Part shown: piece after piece, positions 1 to 8,829 of the stretch | Layout of the letters: each line of letters starts with the position of its first letter | Numbering within the stretch: position 1 is the stretch's first letter | Assembly: GCA_029260395.1 (NCBI GenBank) | Contig: JAJDDJ010000009.1 | Span: forward strand, 434,001-498,000 | Length of the DNA: 64,000 nt | From: Phycisphaerales bacterium | GTDB lineage: Bacteria > Planctomycetota > Phycisphaerae > Phycisphaerales > UBA1924 | Direction of reading: 5' to 3' | Notes under the pieces: generated by a model | Database searches by the model: none | Seen by the model: only the letters and a program-made list of their open reading frames with translations | Told to the model about the DNA's origin: nothing | Translations under genes and position numbers: made by a program

Positions 1-47
1 CCCGGCGTGAATTCGCAGACCTTCCCGTTGATCGTGATCGTCGGCAT
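1..47 (-). CDS. N-terminal fragment of a NuoG-like 2Fe-2S protein
   Basis: Only 15 complete codons lie in the window, reading MPTITINGKVCEFTP on the minus strand before the window edge. This start resembles the beta-grasp 2Fe-2S domain that opens NADH-quinone oxidoreductase subunit G and related NAD-dependent dehydrogenase subunits, which usually begin with a short strand, a turn around 'DG' or 'NG', and a second strand. A TACACT hexamer sits 7 bases before the ATG. The fragment is too short for firm assignment; any protein with a ferredoxin-type start could look like this. Confidence 0.4.
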   Translation of the reverse strand, partial: MPTITINGKVCEFTP

Positions 48-54
48 AGGCCCC

Positions 55-60
55 AGTGTA
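55..60 (-). promoter_or_regulatory. -10-like TACACT, 7 bases before the NuoG-like start
   Basis: TACACT on the minus strand followed by GGGGCCT and then ATG. Transcription starting about 7 bases after the hexamer would begin at or next to the start codon. No clear -35 is visible. Confidence 0.4.
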
Positions 61-150
61 GCGCAGACAGCCCCGCTGATGCGCCCGCTGAGGCCGCTTC
101 ACCGCCCTGATTCTCGGACGAGAGGCCTGCTCGGCTTTCGCCTGAAATCG

Positions 151-179
151 TTGATTCGCAGGCCCTTATGTGCGATACT
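151..179 (+). promoter_or_regulatory. Probable sigma70-type promoter, TTGATT-17-GATACT
   Basis: TTGATT at 151-156 and GATACT at 174-179 with a 17-base spacer, upstream of the exported protein starting at 238. It would give a leader of about 50 bases. Confidence 0.45.
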
Positions 180-237
180 CGCTAAACACCAGAGCCCTTG
201 GCTCGTCCAGCCCTCATCCCCACTCCAGAGACCACCC

Positions 238-1260
238 ATGCCACGCATCTCGACCGCCCTCTCGCTCGCCGTTATCGCTGGCTTCGCCTCTTGCTCCGCT
301 GCCCAGATCGCGCTCCTACAGAGCTTTGACCCCGCTGAATCCGGCTCCATCAACAGCCTCGGCTACGACTCCGTCACCGAGATGGTCTACGTCCACACCC
401 AGGGCGGCATCACGCTTGATCAGTACGACCGCGCCGGCACCTTCACCGGTACTGTGACCAAGCCCTTCCCCGGCGGCAACGACGACGACATCGAGTTTAC
501 CGACGTCGCCGTGACCCTCGCAGGAGTTACGGTGCCCGCTGGCACGCTCTTCTCCATCGAGCACGACAACAACCCGCCGCGCATCTACGCCGTCGATGCC
601 TCGGATTCTTCGATCTTGGCGACCGTAAACACAGACGCGGGCGCCGTCGGTAGCTGGGTCGGCGGTGCGTACAGCAAGGCACGCGGCACCTTCTTCTGCA
701 TCGATTGGACCGGTGACCGCATTCAGGAAATCGACCCAGCCGACGGTGCAGTCTTGAACGATTTCACCGTCGTGCCCACCGGCGCCATCCCCTTCGATGT
801 GTTCTTCGGCGATGTCGACGTCCTCGATTCCGACGGCTACATCTACCTCGTAAGTTCCACCCAAGACCGCGTTCGGGTCTTGGGTACCGATGGCGTCTGG
901 TTCGGCGACCTCGATCTCGGCGTCCTGGGTATCTCCGGCATGTCCGGCATCGGCTTCGACGATGCTCGCAGCGAAGCTTGGATCGGCAGCACCAACGGCA
1001 CCATCTATCAGTTCAGCGGCTTTACCGGCATCGTCCCATGCGCGTTCGATCTCGCCGACGACTCAGGCAACCCGCTCGTCCGTGACTTCCAGATCACATT
1101 CGGCGACTTCCTCGCGCTGCTGGGCCTCATCGGACCGTGCCCCGGCGGAAACCCCGGCTGCACCGGTGACATCGCGGACAACTTCGGTTTCCCCGGAGCC
1201 GATGGCGTTGTGGGCTTCGGAGATTTCCTGTTTCTGCTCGGACAGATCGGACCGTGTTGA
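238..1260 (+). CDS. Exported propeller-like protein with dockerin-like C-terminal repeats
   Basis: A 340-aa exported protein of unknown function. Residues 1-22 form a signal peptide (basic start, hydrophobic core, cut near SAAQ). The middle contains repeated strands and aromatic/aspartate turns such as 'DRIQEIDPADG' and 'GTIYQFSGFTG', in the style of NHL or SMP-30 beta-propellers. The last 75 residues carry two copies of an 'FGDFL..LG.IGPC' unit, a dockerin-like end common on secreted planctomycete proteins; its job there is not established. The longer frame open from position 7 was not used because the ATG at 238 is followed directly by the signal peptide. It converges with neuC, 44 bases away. 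Confidence 0.75.
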   Translation: MPRISTALSLAVIAGFASCSAAQIALLQSFDPAESGSINSLGYDSVTEMVYVHTQGGITLDQYDRAGTFTGTVTKPFPGGNDDDIEFTDVAVTLAGVTVPAGTLFSIEHDNNPPRIYAVDASDSSILATVNTDAGAVGSWVGGAYSKARGTFFCIDWTGDRIQEIDPADGAVLNDFTVVPTGAIPFDVFFGDVDVLDSDGYIYLVSSTQDRVRVLGTDGVWFGDLDLGVLGISGMSGIGFDDARSEAWIGSTNGTIYQFSGFTGIVPCAFDLADDSGNPLVRDFQITFGDFLALLGLIGPCPGGNPGCTGDIADNFGFPGADGVVGFGDFLFLLGQIGPC

Positions 1261-1304
1261 CAGCCCAGCAATCGATGTGTTGATAAACGCAAGCCCGTGG
1301 CTGC

Positions 1305-2513
1305 TCACGCATCCACGAACCGCTTGCGCAGCAAGCCCGGGTCTCTCGGGTCCGCCGACGCAATCGCCGCCGCTGCACGCTCACCCGCCCGCCCGTCGCC
1401 GTACGGATGCGTCATCGCCGCTAGATCGAGCGACCGTGCCCGCTTGAGCGCACCACGCACCGCGTCCACGCTCTCGTGCGCTGCATCCACCACGTTGCCC
1501 GCCCGTTCTCTACCTGCCTGCCTTGGGCCAATATTCACGACCGGCAGCCGCAGCGCCGCAGCTTCAATCAATCCCGCCGAGCTGTTGCCCACCAGCACAC
1601 CGCCCGTGCTCTGCACCCGCTTGAGCAGCCCGATGAACACTTCCCTAGGCAGGTGCTCCACCACGTGCACCTGATCCCCCGCCGCCGTCAGCGCGCGCAC
1701 TACGCCATCGCGCCCCGGGTCATGGTTCGGGTGCAGCGCCAGCACACGCGCGCCTTCGAGCGCTTCCAGCGCCGCAGCAGTCACCGCTTCTTCGGTCTCC
1801 GCGTCTCGCCCTGCCGGATGCATCAGCACAACGGCATCCGGCAACTCGCCCCCGCCGGTGTACCCGCTCAGCACCGCATCGCTCACGGATTCGATGGCGT
1901 CAAGCCCGTCAATCGCTGGCGAGCCCACGACGACAACCCGGTGGGGGGGCTCGCCCATGCGCACAATTCGGCCCGCCGATTCCGTCGTCGCGGGCAGGTG
2001 AAGGTGGCTCAGCTTGGTAATCGCGTGCCGCATCGCCTCATCGGCGATGCCCTCAGCCCGGTCCCCGCCGTGCAGATGCGCCACCGCGTAGCCCCCGATG
2101 CACGCCGCGCTCGCCGCTGCGAACGCCTCGATCCGGTCGCCCAGCACCACCACCCAGTCCGGCTGGTGGGCGGCCAGCGTGCGCGCAAAACGCTCGATCC
2201 CGCGCCCGGTCGCAGCAGCATCGTCCAGCCGCGTCGCACGCCCCGGCTTCTGCATGGGCACCGAGTCCGCCACCGCAAACAGCTTCTTCACATCCCTGAA
2301 CGTCAGCGCCGGAGGGATCAAATGGCTCCCCGCAGCCACCACGATCAGTTCCAGCCCCGCGTGCGCCTCGATCGCCCGCATCACCGGCGTAAGCAGCCCA
2401 AACTCAGCGCGCGAGCCCGTCACCACCATCACCTTGCGAGGCCCGCGCGCGGGCTCGTGCTCGGGCCCGCTCGGACGCAGCGACGGGTCACCATTCCAGC
2501 CGTCACCGATCAT
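1305..2513 (-). CDS. neuC: UDP-N-acetylglucosamine 2-epimerase (hydrolysing)
   Basis: Hydrolysing UDP-GlcNAc 2-epimerase of the NeuC/LegG family, which releases UDP and gives ManNAc (or its diacetamido counterpart) for nonulosonic acid synthesis in the cytoplasm. The 402-aa protein has the GT-B-type epimerase fold. Visible motifs are 'GSRAEFGLLTPVMRAI' near residue 34, 'GDRIEAFAAA', 'HLHGGDRAEG' followed by 'DEAMRHAITKLSHLH', and the late 'VGNSSAGLIEAAAL' nucleotide-binding stretch. Its ATG overlaps the neuB stop in an ATGA, so the two are translationally coupled. The first 27 residues are poorly ordered and the real start could be slightly downstream. Whether the product is sialic or legionaminic acid cannot be told from this gene alone. 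Confidence 0.9.
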   Translation of the reverse strand: MIGDGWNGDPSLRPSGPEHEPARGPRKVMVVTGSRAEFGLLTPVMRAIEAHAGLELIVVAAGSHLIPPALTFRDVKKLFAVADSVPMQKPGRATRLDDAAATGRGIERFARTLAAHQPDWVVVLGDRIEAFAAASAACIGGYAVAHLHGGDRAEGIADEAMRHAITKLSHLHLPATTESAGRIVRMGEPPHRVVVVGSPAIDGLDAIESVSDAVLSGYTGGGELPDAVVLMHPAGRDAETEEAVTAAALEALEGARVLALHPNHDPGRDGVVRALTAAGDQVHVVEHLPREVFIGLLKRVQSTGGVLVGNSSAGLIEAAALRLPVVNIGPRQAGRERAGNVVDAAHESVDAVRGALKRARSLDLAAMTHPYGDGRAGERAAAAIASADPRDPGLLRKRFVDA

Positions 2514-3571
2514 GCCGTCTCCCCGCCTTCAAGATCATCCCACATCATCGGCACGTCCGCGTCCACCTCCCGCGCCACCACCCGGCCGACCACCCTACCA
2601 CGCTCAAACGGCAGGATCCCTGTCCCCGGCCGCTTGAACGTCAGATCGTCCTCGCTCACCACATGCCCCGCCATCAGCGGGTACCTGGTGACCAGCGACT
2701 GCCGAGACACCGTGCGCACATCGCGTTCGCACCCGAGAACACGCTTGTCGCCCTCTGCGTGCGCGCGCAGGCTTGCAGTCTTGGCCTGAGCACAGTAATC
2801 CGCCAACTCACTTGGCTCAGCCGATGTCGCATGGTCGGGCCCGCTGCGACCCTTGTCATCGGTCAAGTGCTTTTCCAGCACGCAGGCACCGTGAACGACC
2901 GCTTCCCCGCCAGTGCTGGCCATAGGCGCATGGTCGCTGTATCCCGTTGGCAGCTGCGTTGCTTCATGGATCGCGAGAATTCCGCCCAGCGCAGCCTCAG
3001 GCGCCGGATAGCTGCTCACACACTGCAACACCACCAGCCGATCGCGCGCCTCTGCGAGCCAGCCATCCCCGTCTCGCGCACCGACCGTGCGCACCACTTC
3101 TTCAAGCGTGCTCGCCCCCGTGCTCACGATCATCGGCTTAGCCGTTGCCATCAGCCGCTCAAGCAGCGGCCGGTGCACGATGTCCGGGCTCGCGGTCTTG
3201 TACGCGTCCCATCCAAGCCGTTCCGCCCGATCCACCAGTTCCACGCTGAAGACCGTCACGATCGCGTGTATGCCCCGCTCGTGCGCACGGTTCACGACCA
3301 TCGCCATCTCGTCCAGGCTCAGTTCCAGCCGCCGAAGCATCGCCACCGGGTCCGTCTCGCCCGCCGCTTTCTGGTACGCCGCCAGCTTGGCCGCGCTGCT
3401 CATCAGCCGATCGGTCTCGAAGTACTGCAGCTTCACCGCATCAGCGCCCGCATCGGCTGCCTTGTCGGTCAGCATCAGCGCGCGCTCAACCTCGCCATCG
3501 TGGTTGACACCGATCTCCGCGATCACATACGGCGGATGCCCCTGCCCGATCTGTCGTGTTCCGATGTTCAT
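2510..3571 (-). CDS. neuB: N-acetylneuraminate / nonulosonate synthase
   Basis: Condenses a ManNAc-type sugar with phosphoenolpyruvate to give a nine-carbon nonulosonic acid. The 353-aa length is normal. The N-terminal TIM barrel shows 'VIAEIGVNHDGEVERA' at residue 16 onward, 'DAVKLQYF' and the later 'GYSDHA' and 'LEKHLTDDKGRSGPDH' active-site segments. The last 60 residues form an antifreeze-like SAF domain ('SLVTRYPLMAGHVVSEDDL', then 'PGTGI'). It is third in the leftward cassette, 153 bases after neuA and overlapping neuC by four bases. The spacer before it contains short repeats and may hold its own promoter. Confidence 0.93.
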   Translation of the reverse strand: MNIGTRQIGQGHPPYVIAEIGVNHDGEVERALMLTDKAADAGADAVKLQYFETDRLMSSAAKLAAYQKAAGETDPVAMLRRLELSLDEMAMVVNRAHERGIHAIVTVFSVELVDRAERLGWDAYKTASPDIVHRPLLERLMATAKPMIVSTGASTLEEVVRTVGARDGDGWLAEARDRLVVLQCVSSYPAPEAALGGILAIHEATQLPTGYSDHAPMASTGGEAVVHGACVLEKHLTDDKGRSGPDHATSAEPSELADYCAQAKTASLRAHAEGDKRVLGCERDVRTVSRQSLVTRYPLMAGHVVSEDDLTFKRPGTGILPFERGRVVGRVVAREVDADVPMMWDDLEGGETA

Positions 3572-3600
3572 GGGAATCTAAACGTAGAACTGCCGCGTCG

Positions 3601-3754
3601 GCGCAGAGACCGCAGAATGCTTGGCAATGAGGTTTGGGGCCGGATCATTCTCATAGACGATTGTGTCTCCTCTCCTCTCCTCTTGTTCTTCCCCGTTCCC
3701 CTCTTTGCTCTTATCTCTGCGTTGTCAGCGTCCCCTCTGAGTCTCTGCGTTCAC
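3601..3754. repeat. Degenerate AACGCAGAG-type short repeats around the neuA 3' end
   Basis: The neuA-neuB spacer and the neuA tail hold several copies of an AACGCAGAG core. On the minus strand they are at 3732-3754 (GTGAACGCAGAGACTCAGAG) and about 3715-3724. On the plus strand there is one at 3601-3619 (GCGCAGAGACCGCAGAATG). A polypurine/polypyrimidine tract fills 3664-3700. A related copy lies upstream of miaA at 46437-46457. Confidence 0.6.
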
Positions 3755-4471
3755 TCTCCTCAGCTTCGCCTCCGCCACCAGCAGGTCAATGGGCGAATCG
3801 ATATCCACCACCTCGCCCTCTGCGGTCTCGATGCCCCGGTGGTCGTTGCCAAGAAACCCGTGCGGCCCTTCGCTCGCGGGGTGCGCAAGCGTCCGCCGGG
3901 TCAGGGCGAGCACGCCCCCATCGGGCACGTAGCTCGCTGGCAGGTCCTGCCTGCGATACACCCCGTGGTTCAGCACGTCGCCCTCCCACGGCGTCACTCG
4001 CCCATCGCCCCCAAGCTTCGCCTGCCACCAAGGGTGGTGCTTGCCGACGCGCGCGTAACTCTGCACACTGTCGCAGCCCGTGCGCACGAGCAGGTCCATC
4101 CCGCGATCGATCAGCCCATCCGGCCGAACGGGCACGTTCGCATAGAGCAGCACGACCGGATCCAGATCTTGAATCCCCGTCGCCCAGTCGTCGAGCGCGT
4201 GCAGCAGGGCCACATCCACGCGAGCGCTATCCGTCGCGTCTTCCGATCTGCGCGGCGCGGGCTCAGCGCCCATCGCCTCGGCCAGCGCGAGCAGCTTCGG
4301 ACAATCGCTGGACACCAGCACCCGCTCGACACTCGCAGCGTTCTGAGCCGCCTCGATGGTCCACGCGGCGCAGGGTTTGCCCGCAACAGTCGCCGTGTTC
4401 TTGCCGGGCACGCCCTTGCTGCCCGCCCGGCCCATGACCACCGCGATGGCCCCCGCGCGCTGGCTACTCAT
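3725..4471 (-). CDS. neuA: CMP-nonulosonic acid (sialic acid) cytidylyltransferase
   Basis: Activates the nonulosonic acid made by NeuB with CTP, giving the CMP-sugar used by glycosyltransferases. The 248-aa protein begins with the nucleotidyltransferase loop 'VVMGRAGSKGVPGKN' near residue 11, followed by 'VLVSSDCPKLLALAEAMGAEPAPR' and a late 'GIETAEGEVVDIDSPIDLLVAEAKLR', all typical of the family. The ATG overlaps the stop of the upstream Maf fusion gene (ATGA). The last ten residues (RVNAETQRGR) are encoded by a short dispersed repeat rather than by the family core, so the 3' end looks as if it was extended by repeat insertion. Confidence 0.92.
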   Translation of the reverse strand: MSSQRAGAIAVVMGRAGSKGVPGKNTATVAGKPCAAWTIEAAQNAASVERVLVSSDCPKLLALAEAMGAEPAPRRSEDATDSARVDVALLHALDDWATGIQDLDPVVLLYANVPVRPDGLIDRGMDLLVRTGCDSVQSYARVGKHHPWWQAKLGGDGRVTPWEGDVLNHGVYRRQDLPASYVPDGGVLALTRRTLAHPASEGPHGFLGNDHRGIETAEGEVVDIDSPIDLLVAEAKLRRVNAETQRGR

Positions 4472-7400
4472 GCCGCGACCCTCGCGGGCTTTCTGGCTCT
4501 ACGGAGCTTGGTCCACGCTTCGAGCAAGCGCAGCTTGCTTAGGTCGGCCGTCGCCAGATTCCCCGGGCGAGAGGCGATGCCGTCGCACCGCACGCGCAGC
4601 GACCACGCCCGGCGGCGCTGCTGCGTGAGCGCGGGCAGCGGTAGTCGCTGCACCCGTTGGCCTGGGGCAGCGTTCCACGGCCGATCGATGACGCATGCGC
4701 CGGCCGCCACCAGCCACCGGTCGTAGAACGCCTCGATCTGGTCGAGCACCTCGTCGCAGCGCGCAATTCTCGGCACGATCCACATCGCCTGAGCGCGCGC
4801 ATCACGCAACTCGATCAACTCGCCCATCGCGGTCTGCAGCCGATCGAAGTGCTCGGCTCCAGCGACCCGCAAGTACGCCTGCGCATCGCCCGCGTAGTGG
4901 TCCACACTCACCACGTCCGGTCCGACGGCGACCAGCCGATCCGTGGCGCCCTCGACCAGGAGGTCCGTGCGCACATGCACGCCTAGCCCGGCGCTCTTCG
5001 CCGCGATAGCGATCTTCTCCCACGACGGGTGCAGCAGCGGATCGCCTGCGCCCGCGAGCGTGAGCATCGCGCCGGGCGAAGCCTCGGCAAGCTCACGCAC
5101 AAACGCCAGAGCACGCTTGGTGTCGATCGGCTTGCGCTCGGGCGCCTCGATCCTGCCGAGGCGAGTGATCGCGGCTTGCCCGCCCACCAGCCGGCCCGTG
5201 CACAATTCGAACGTCACATCCATGGGCACGCACGCTTTGGGCCACTTGCCCTTGCTCAGCCAACTGGCCACCGACCCGGCGTTTTCCGCCCCGGCTCGCA
5301 CCGCGCGCGAGAGCACCGCAGCGTGCCACGAACCGTCGGCGACGCACCTGATCGGGATGTCCCGAACCGCAGGGTCGACCCGCACGCACAGACTCTTGGC
5401 GATCGGGTCAGCGATCGGCGCCACCGGCGTGTACGCAAAGAGCCCAGCCATCGAGGTCCAAAGCCGTTGGCGCCCCTCGTGCGGCGCGAGTTCTTCAACG
5501 AGCGAACGCTCCAGCACGATCGGCGCGAGCCCCGGCGCCGCCTGCGTGAACACCATCCGGTTGCGCGTCGGGTGCTCCGTGTGCCTGCGCACGCACAAAT
5601 CGGTCAGGCCGGGGTCCAGCGCTGCCCAGTCGCAGCCGACGGCTACTGCGCCGGTGAGATCGTGCCGCTGCATGGCTTTGAGCAGCGGGGGCGCGCTGAC
5701 GATCTCGTCGAACACCGTCGCTCCGCCCAGCCCGCCACGCCAACTCGCCGGGGCGATGCGCCGCGCCGACGCCACCATCCCCCGCTTGTCGCCAAGCGGG
5801 TGCGCACGCACATGGTCGATCGAAACGCGAAGCCCGTCGAGTGGCTCGCCCGCGATCAGCCGAGCCCGTTCGGGGTCCTCGGTCAGCAGCACCGCGTGAT
5901 CGATCGACTCGCACGCCGCCAGTCGCCTGAGCGTTCGGCGCAGCGCGTTCTCCCCTCCGGCGATCGCTCGCGACAAATCGCGTGGCCTGCCCAGGGTGTT
6001 CAACTCCGGGTCCACCGCGATGACCGCTGCAATCCGCTGGCGCTGCACCACCTCGACCTTTGACGCGTGGTCGCGCGGGTCAGCGGTCGGCTTATCGCCG
6101 GTGCGAAGCGCTTCTTCAGCGTCGGTCAGAATTTGTTCAAGCTGCCCAGCCGCGTCGGCAAGCCACGTCACGTTCATCGTGTCGCGCTCGATCTGCTTGG
6201 TCTGCCGCTCTTCAGGCGTGAGCCCGTCGAGGTAGTGCAGCGACCGGTCCGCTTTGAAACGCTTGAGCGTGCCCGTCTGGTTGAGGTACTGCGCCAACGA
6301 GTAGCCCGGTTCGAGTTTGGCCACCCGGCGCGCGTTCTCTTGCACCGACTCGATGAGCGCGTTGATCCGTCCTTGGTCGCTGCCCGCTTCGAGCATCTCG
6401 CCCAGCTTGGCGGCGGTCTCCAGGCTGATCGCACCAACCTCTATTACCTGCGCGCGCACCGTACCAAGATGTTCAGCGACCCGTTGGGCCGAAGCTTCTC
6501 TCGCTTCTTCATCGCGCACGCACGCCGGTCGCCGAATCGGCTCGCCAACCGCGTGCTCAGCGAGCACGTCAGCCAGTTTCATGGGCTCGGTGTGCTGCTT
6601 GGCGACCCCGCCCTCGGTCGCATCGATTACCCGCAGGCCTCGCTTGGCATCCTCGGCGAACATCCGCTCGAACTGCACCAGGTAGGTGTGCATTTGTTCG
6701 TCGGTGTAAATGGGCTTGCCGTGCACATCGGTAACTCGCCGGCTCTGCGGCCTGCCGCGCGCGATGCGCTCCCACTCAAGCGTTTCAAGCGTGCGCATCG
6801 AGTTCAGCTCGCCCGCCCAAACGTCGTGGATCGCGGCGCCCGGGCCGTAGTAGAGTCCGTCAGAGAACCCGAGGTCCTGCCCCACGAGCACCACCGGATC
6901 GCAGCCCATCAGCCGGGCCGACGAGTATGCCAGGTGCGCTACCGTCGCGCTCGCGGGAACGCTCGCGGTATCGTGCGTGCAATTCTCGCCGAGCAGGCTT
7001 TGGAGCACGCCATCATGCAGCGTGCGCACGGCACCGGGGAACGTATCGCAGATCACCGGATTCGCCTTGGGATCGCACAAGAGCGTCACGCCCTCAACAT
7101 CCCTTGCCGTCAGGCCTTCATAGAACCGCTTGCTGATCTCGTGGTAGTCCACCGCGACCACAAAGTGCGGTTTGATGCCCGCATCCAGCATCGTCTTGAG
7201 CACGGTCTGCACCGCGATAATCACGACCCGATCGCGCACGCCTGGCTTGCCCAGCAGGTGCAGGTTCCGTCCGAGGCTCGGCCCGGCGCTGACCACCACC
7301 GCCGCTCTGCCGCGAGCACAGTTAGCTAGTTCGCCAGCGCCCGGGGCGCCCGCGTACCAGTCCGCGTTGCCAAGCAGGTTGCGCAGGGTGGTCTCGGTCT

Positions 7401-8001
7401 GCATGAGTGTGGTGACGACCGTCGTGCGCAGCGCCTGGATCACCGCGGTGAACGAGTTGCAGAACGTGTCCGCTCTTTCGCCCAGCCGGAGCCGGCTCGG
7501 CTGGTGGTGCATGATCTTGACGCCAAGCGACACCACGCCCTCGACCCCCCGAAGCACCGATGAGATCGCGGTGGTGTCGGCCTCGTCCGTCATGATCGCG
7601 AGGTTGCTGCGAGCGATCCACTCCGAGCAGTCGATGCGTTCGAGCACCGAGCGAAGCAGCCTCAGGTCCGGCTCGTAGCACAGCACCACCCCGCCCTTGC
7701 CCATCACGCCGCAAACGGCCTGGACATGGTGTGAACTGGCGAAGCCCGTGACGACCGCAGCGCCCGCTTCTTGCGGGTCGAGGCCCGAAGCGAACCGCTC
7801 GGCTTCTTCCATCGGTCGCCGCTTGCTGGCGAGCGCACGCCCGTCGAGACTCGCGACCCATCGGCCGTCGTCCGCCTGCGACCATTGGAGGCCCGGGTGG
7901 GCCGTCGCGGCGCGCACCGAGTCAACCGTGGCCGGGCTTGCACCGCGCAGCGCCGCGAGGTTGCGTTCGAGCGTTTGGCTGGCTTGGTCGGCTTGTGGCA
8001 T
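4468..8001 (-). CDS. Giant Maf/DUF115 glycosylation protein fused to NTase-like and radical-SAM-like domains
   Basis: A 1,177-aa protein leading the nonulosonic acid cassette. Residues about 75-490 match the Maf (DUF115, MptE-like) fold, with 'AAVVVSAGPSLGRNLHLL' at 233 and 'VVLVGQDLGFSDG' at 370. Maf proteins transfer nonulosonic acids to flagellin in other bacteria. Residues about 500-645 look helical. Residues about 655-880 resemble a degenerate nucleotidyltransferase ('RIAAVIAVDPELNTLGRPRD', 'ATVFDEIVSAPPLLKAM'). Residues about 925-1100 resemble a radical-SAM barrel ('LTLAGAGDPLLHPSWEKIA'), but where the CxxxCxxC cluster should be there is only 'FELCTGRLVGG'. Loss of the cluster suggests a structural or sugar-binding role. 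An AGGA sits seven bases before the ATG. The Maf call is good; the last two domains are inferred from patterns. Confidence 0.75.
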   Translation of the reverse strand: MPQADQASQTLERNLAALRGASPATVDSVRAATAHPGLQWSQADDGRWVASLDGRALASKRRPMEEAERFASGLDPQEAGAAVVTGFASSHHVQAVCGVMGKGGVVLCYEPDLRLLRSVLERIDCSEWIARSNLAIMTDEADTTAISSVLRGVEGVVSLGVKIMHHQPSRLRLGERADTFCNSFTAVIQALRTTVVTTLMQTETTLRNLLGNADWYAGAPGAGELANCARGRAAVVVSAGPSLGRNLHLLGKPGVRDRVVIIAVQTVLKTMLDAGIKPHFVVAVDYHEISKRFYEGLTARDVEGVTLLCDPKANPVICDTFPGAVRTLHDGVLQSLLGENCTHDTASVPASATVAHLAYSSARLMGCDPVVLVGQDLGFSDGLYYGPGAAIHDVWAGELNSMRTLETLEWERIARGRPQSRRVTDVHGKPIYTDEQMHTYLVQFERMFAEDAKRGLRVIDATEGGVAKQHTEPMKLADVLAEHAVGEPIRRPACVRDEEAREASAQRVAEHLGTVRAQVIEVGAISLETAAKLGEMLEAGSDQGRINALIESVQENARRVAKLEPGYSLAQYLNQTGTLKRFKADRSLHYLDGLTPEERQTKQIERDTMNVTWLADAAGQLEQILTDAEEALRTGDKPTADPRDHASKVEVVQRQRIAAVIAVDPELNTLGRPRDLSRAIAGGENALRRTLRRLAACESIDHAVLLTEDPERARLIAGEPLDGLRVSIDHVRAHPLGDKRGMVASARRIAPASWRGGLGGATVFDEIVSAPPLLKAMQRHDLTGAVAVGCDWAALDPGLTDLCVRRHTEHPTRNRMVFTQAAPGLAPIVLERSLVEELAPHEGRQRLWTSMAGLFAYTPVAPIADPIAKSLCVRVDPAVRDIPIRCVADGSWHAAVLSRAVRAGAENAGSVASWLSKGKWPKACVPMDVTFELCTGRLVGGQAAITRLGRIEAPERKPIDTKRALAFVRELAEASPGAMLTLAGAGDPLLHPSWEKIAIAAKSAGLGVHVRTDLLVEGATDRLVAVGPDVVSVDHYAGDAQAYLRVAGAEHFDRLQTAMGELIELRDARAQAMWIVPRIARCDEVLDQIEAFYDRWLVAAGACVIDRPWNAAPGQRVQRLPLPALTQQRRRAWSLRVRCDGIASRPGNLATADLSKLRLLEAWTKLRRARKPARVAA

Positions 8002-8126
8002 CTGGCATCCTGCGCTGGCCGGGCCCTGATCAGCATCTCAGAACCGCTCGGTTGCGCCAGCGCACGCTGCACCGGCCGCGATTCCTCGCCCGAAGGTACC
8101 ATCGGCTGGTTCTACTTGGAGGCTTG

Positions 8127-8819
8127 ATGATGCAGATGGACTCGCTTGTCCCGCCGCAGTCCCTGCCCGATGTGGCATCCCCGCCCCTTCTTGAGCATCT
8201 GCTCTTCGAGGAGCCCTGGCTGCTCGTCGCGGGCGTGTTCGCGGTCTCGATCGCTGCTGCCTTCATGGTCTACCGGGCCGCCAAAAACAGGCAGCAACAG
8301 CTTGTCGCGGGGATACTCGTCGTGGAGGCCTTCTTTACGTCCGCCGTGCTCATCGGGCTTGCGATGTACACCGTTACCGACCGTGAAGCGATCGACGACC
8401 GCACTCGCGAGGCGGTTGCTGCAGTCGCCGATTGGGACGCTCAGGCCTTCGAGCCCATGCTCGCCGACAGCGTGCGCACGGTCTTCTTCCAGGCTCGTAA
8501 CGGCTGGGATCGGGAAGAACTGCTCGCGTGGATCGGGGGCCGAAGCGAGCCCTACGCGGTGCGGAGCTACACCATCAAGGATGTCCGCACCGAAATCGGG
8601 CCCGCCGGGGGGGCGGTCACGCGCGTGGAGGTCAGCGTGCAGCCCGAGGCGTGGGATCGGCCCATGCTGTTCATCTGCATGTTCGAGTGGGTGCAGCAAG
8701 AGCGGGCATCCAACCCGCACGCAGGCATGCACCTAGCAGAGTCCCACGGCTGGAAGATCGACACCATCCGCCCGCTGTGGATCCAGGGCTTTGGCGACCT
8801 GCGCGATGGTGGTCGCTGA
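8127..8819 (+). CDS. Membrane-anchored protein of unknown function
   Basis: A 230-aa protein I do not recognise. Two hydrophobic segments near residues 28-52 and 60-83 would anchor it in the inner membrane. The rest (about 95-230) is a soluble alpha/beta region with alternating charged strands such as 'SYTIKDVRTEIG' and 'VTRVEVSVQPEAW', reminiscent of NTF2/SnoaL-like folds, a weak resemblance only. The ATG at 8127 is preceded by GGAG at 8118-8121, a good ribosome-binding site; a second ATG follows at once. It is divergent from the Maf fusion gene, with 125 bases between the starts. Confidence 0.65.
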   Translation: MMQMDSLVPPQSLPDVASPPLLEHLLFEEPWLLVAGVFAVSIAAAFMVYRAAKNRQQQLVAGILVVEAFFTSAVLIGLAMYTVTDREAIDDRTREAVAAVADWDAQAFEPMLADSVRTVFFQARNGWDREELLAWIGGRSEPYAVRSYTIKDVRTEIGPAGGAVTRVEVSVQPEAWDRPMLFICMFEWVQQERASNPHAGMHLAESHGWKIDTIRPLWIQGFGDLRDGGR

Positions 8820-8829
8820 GCGGTCCTGG

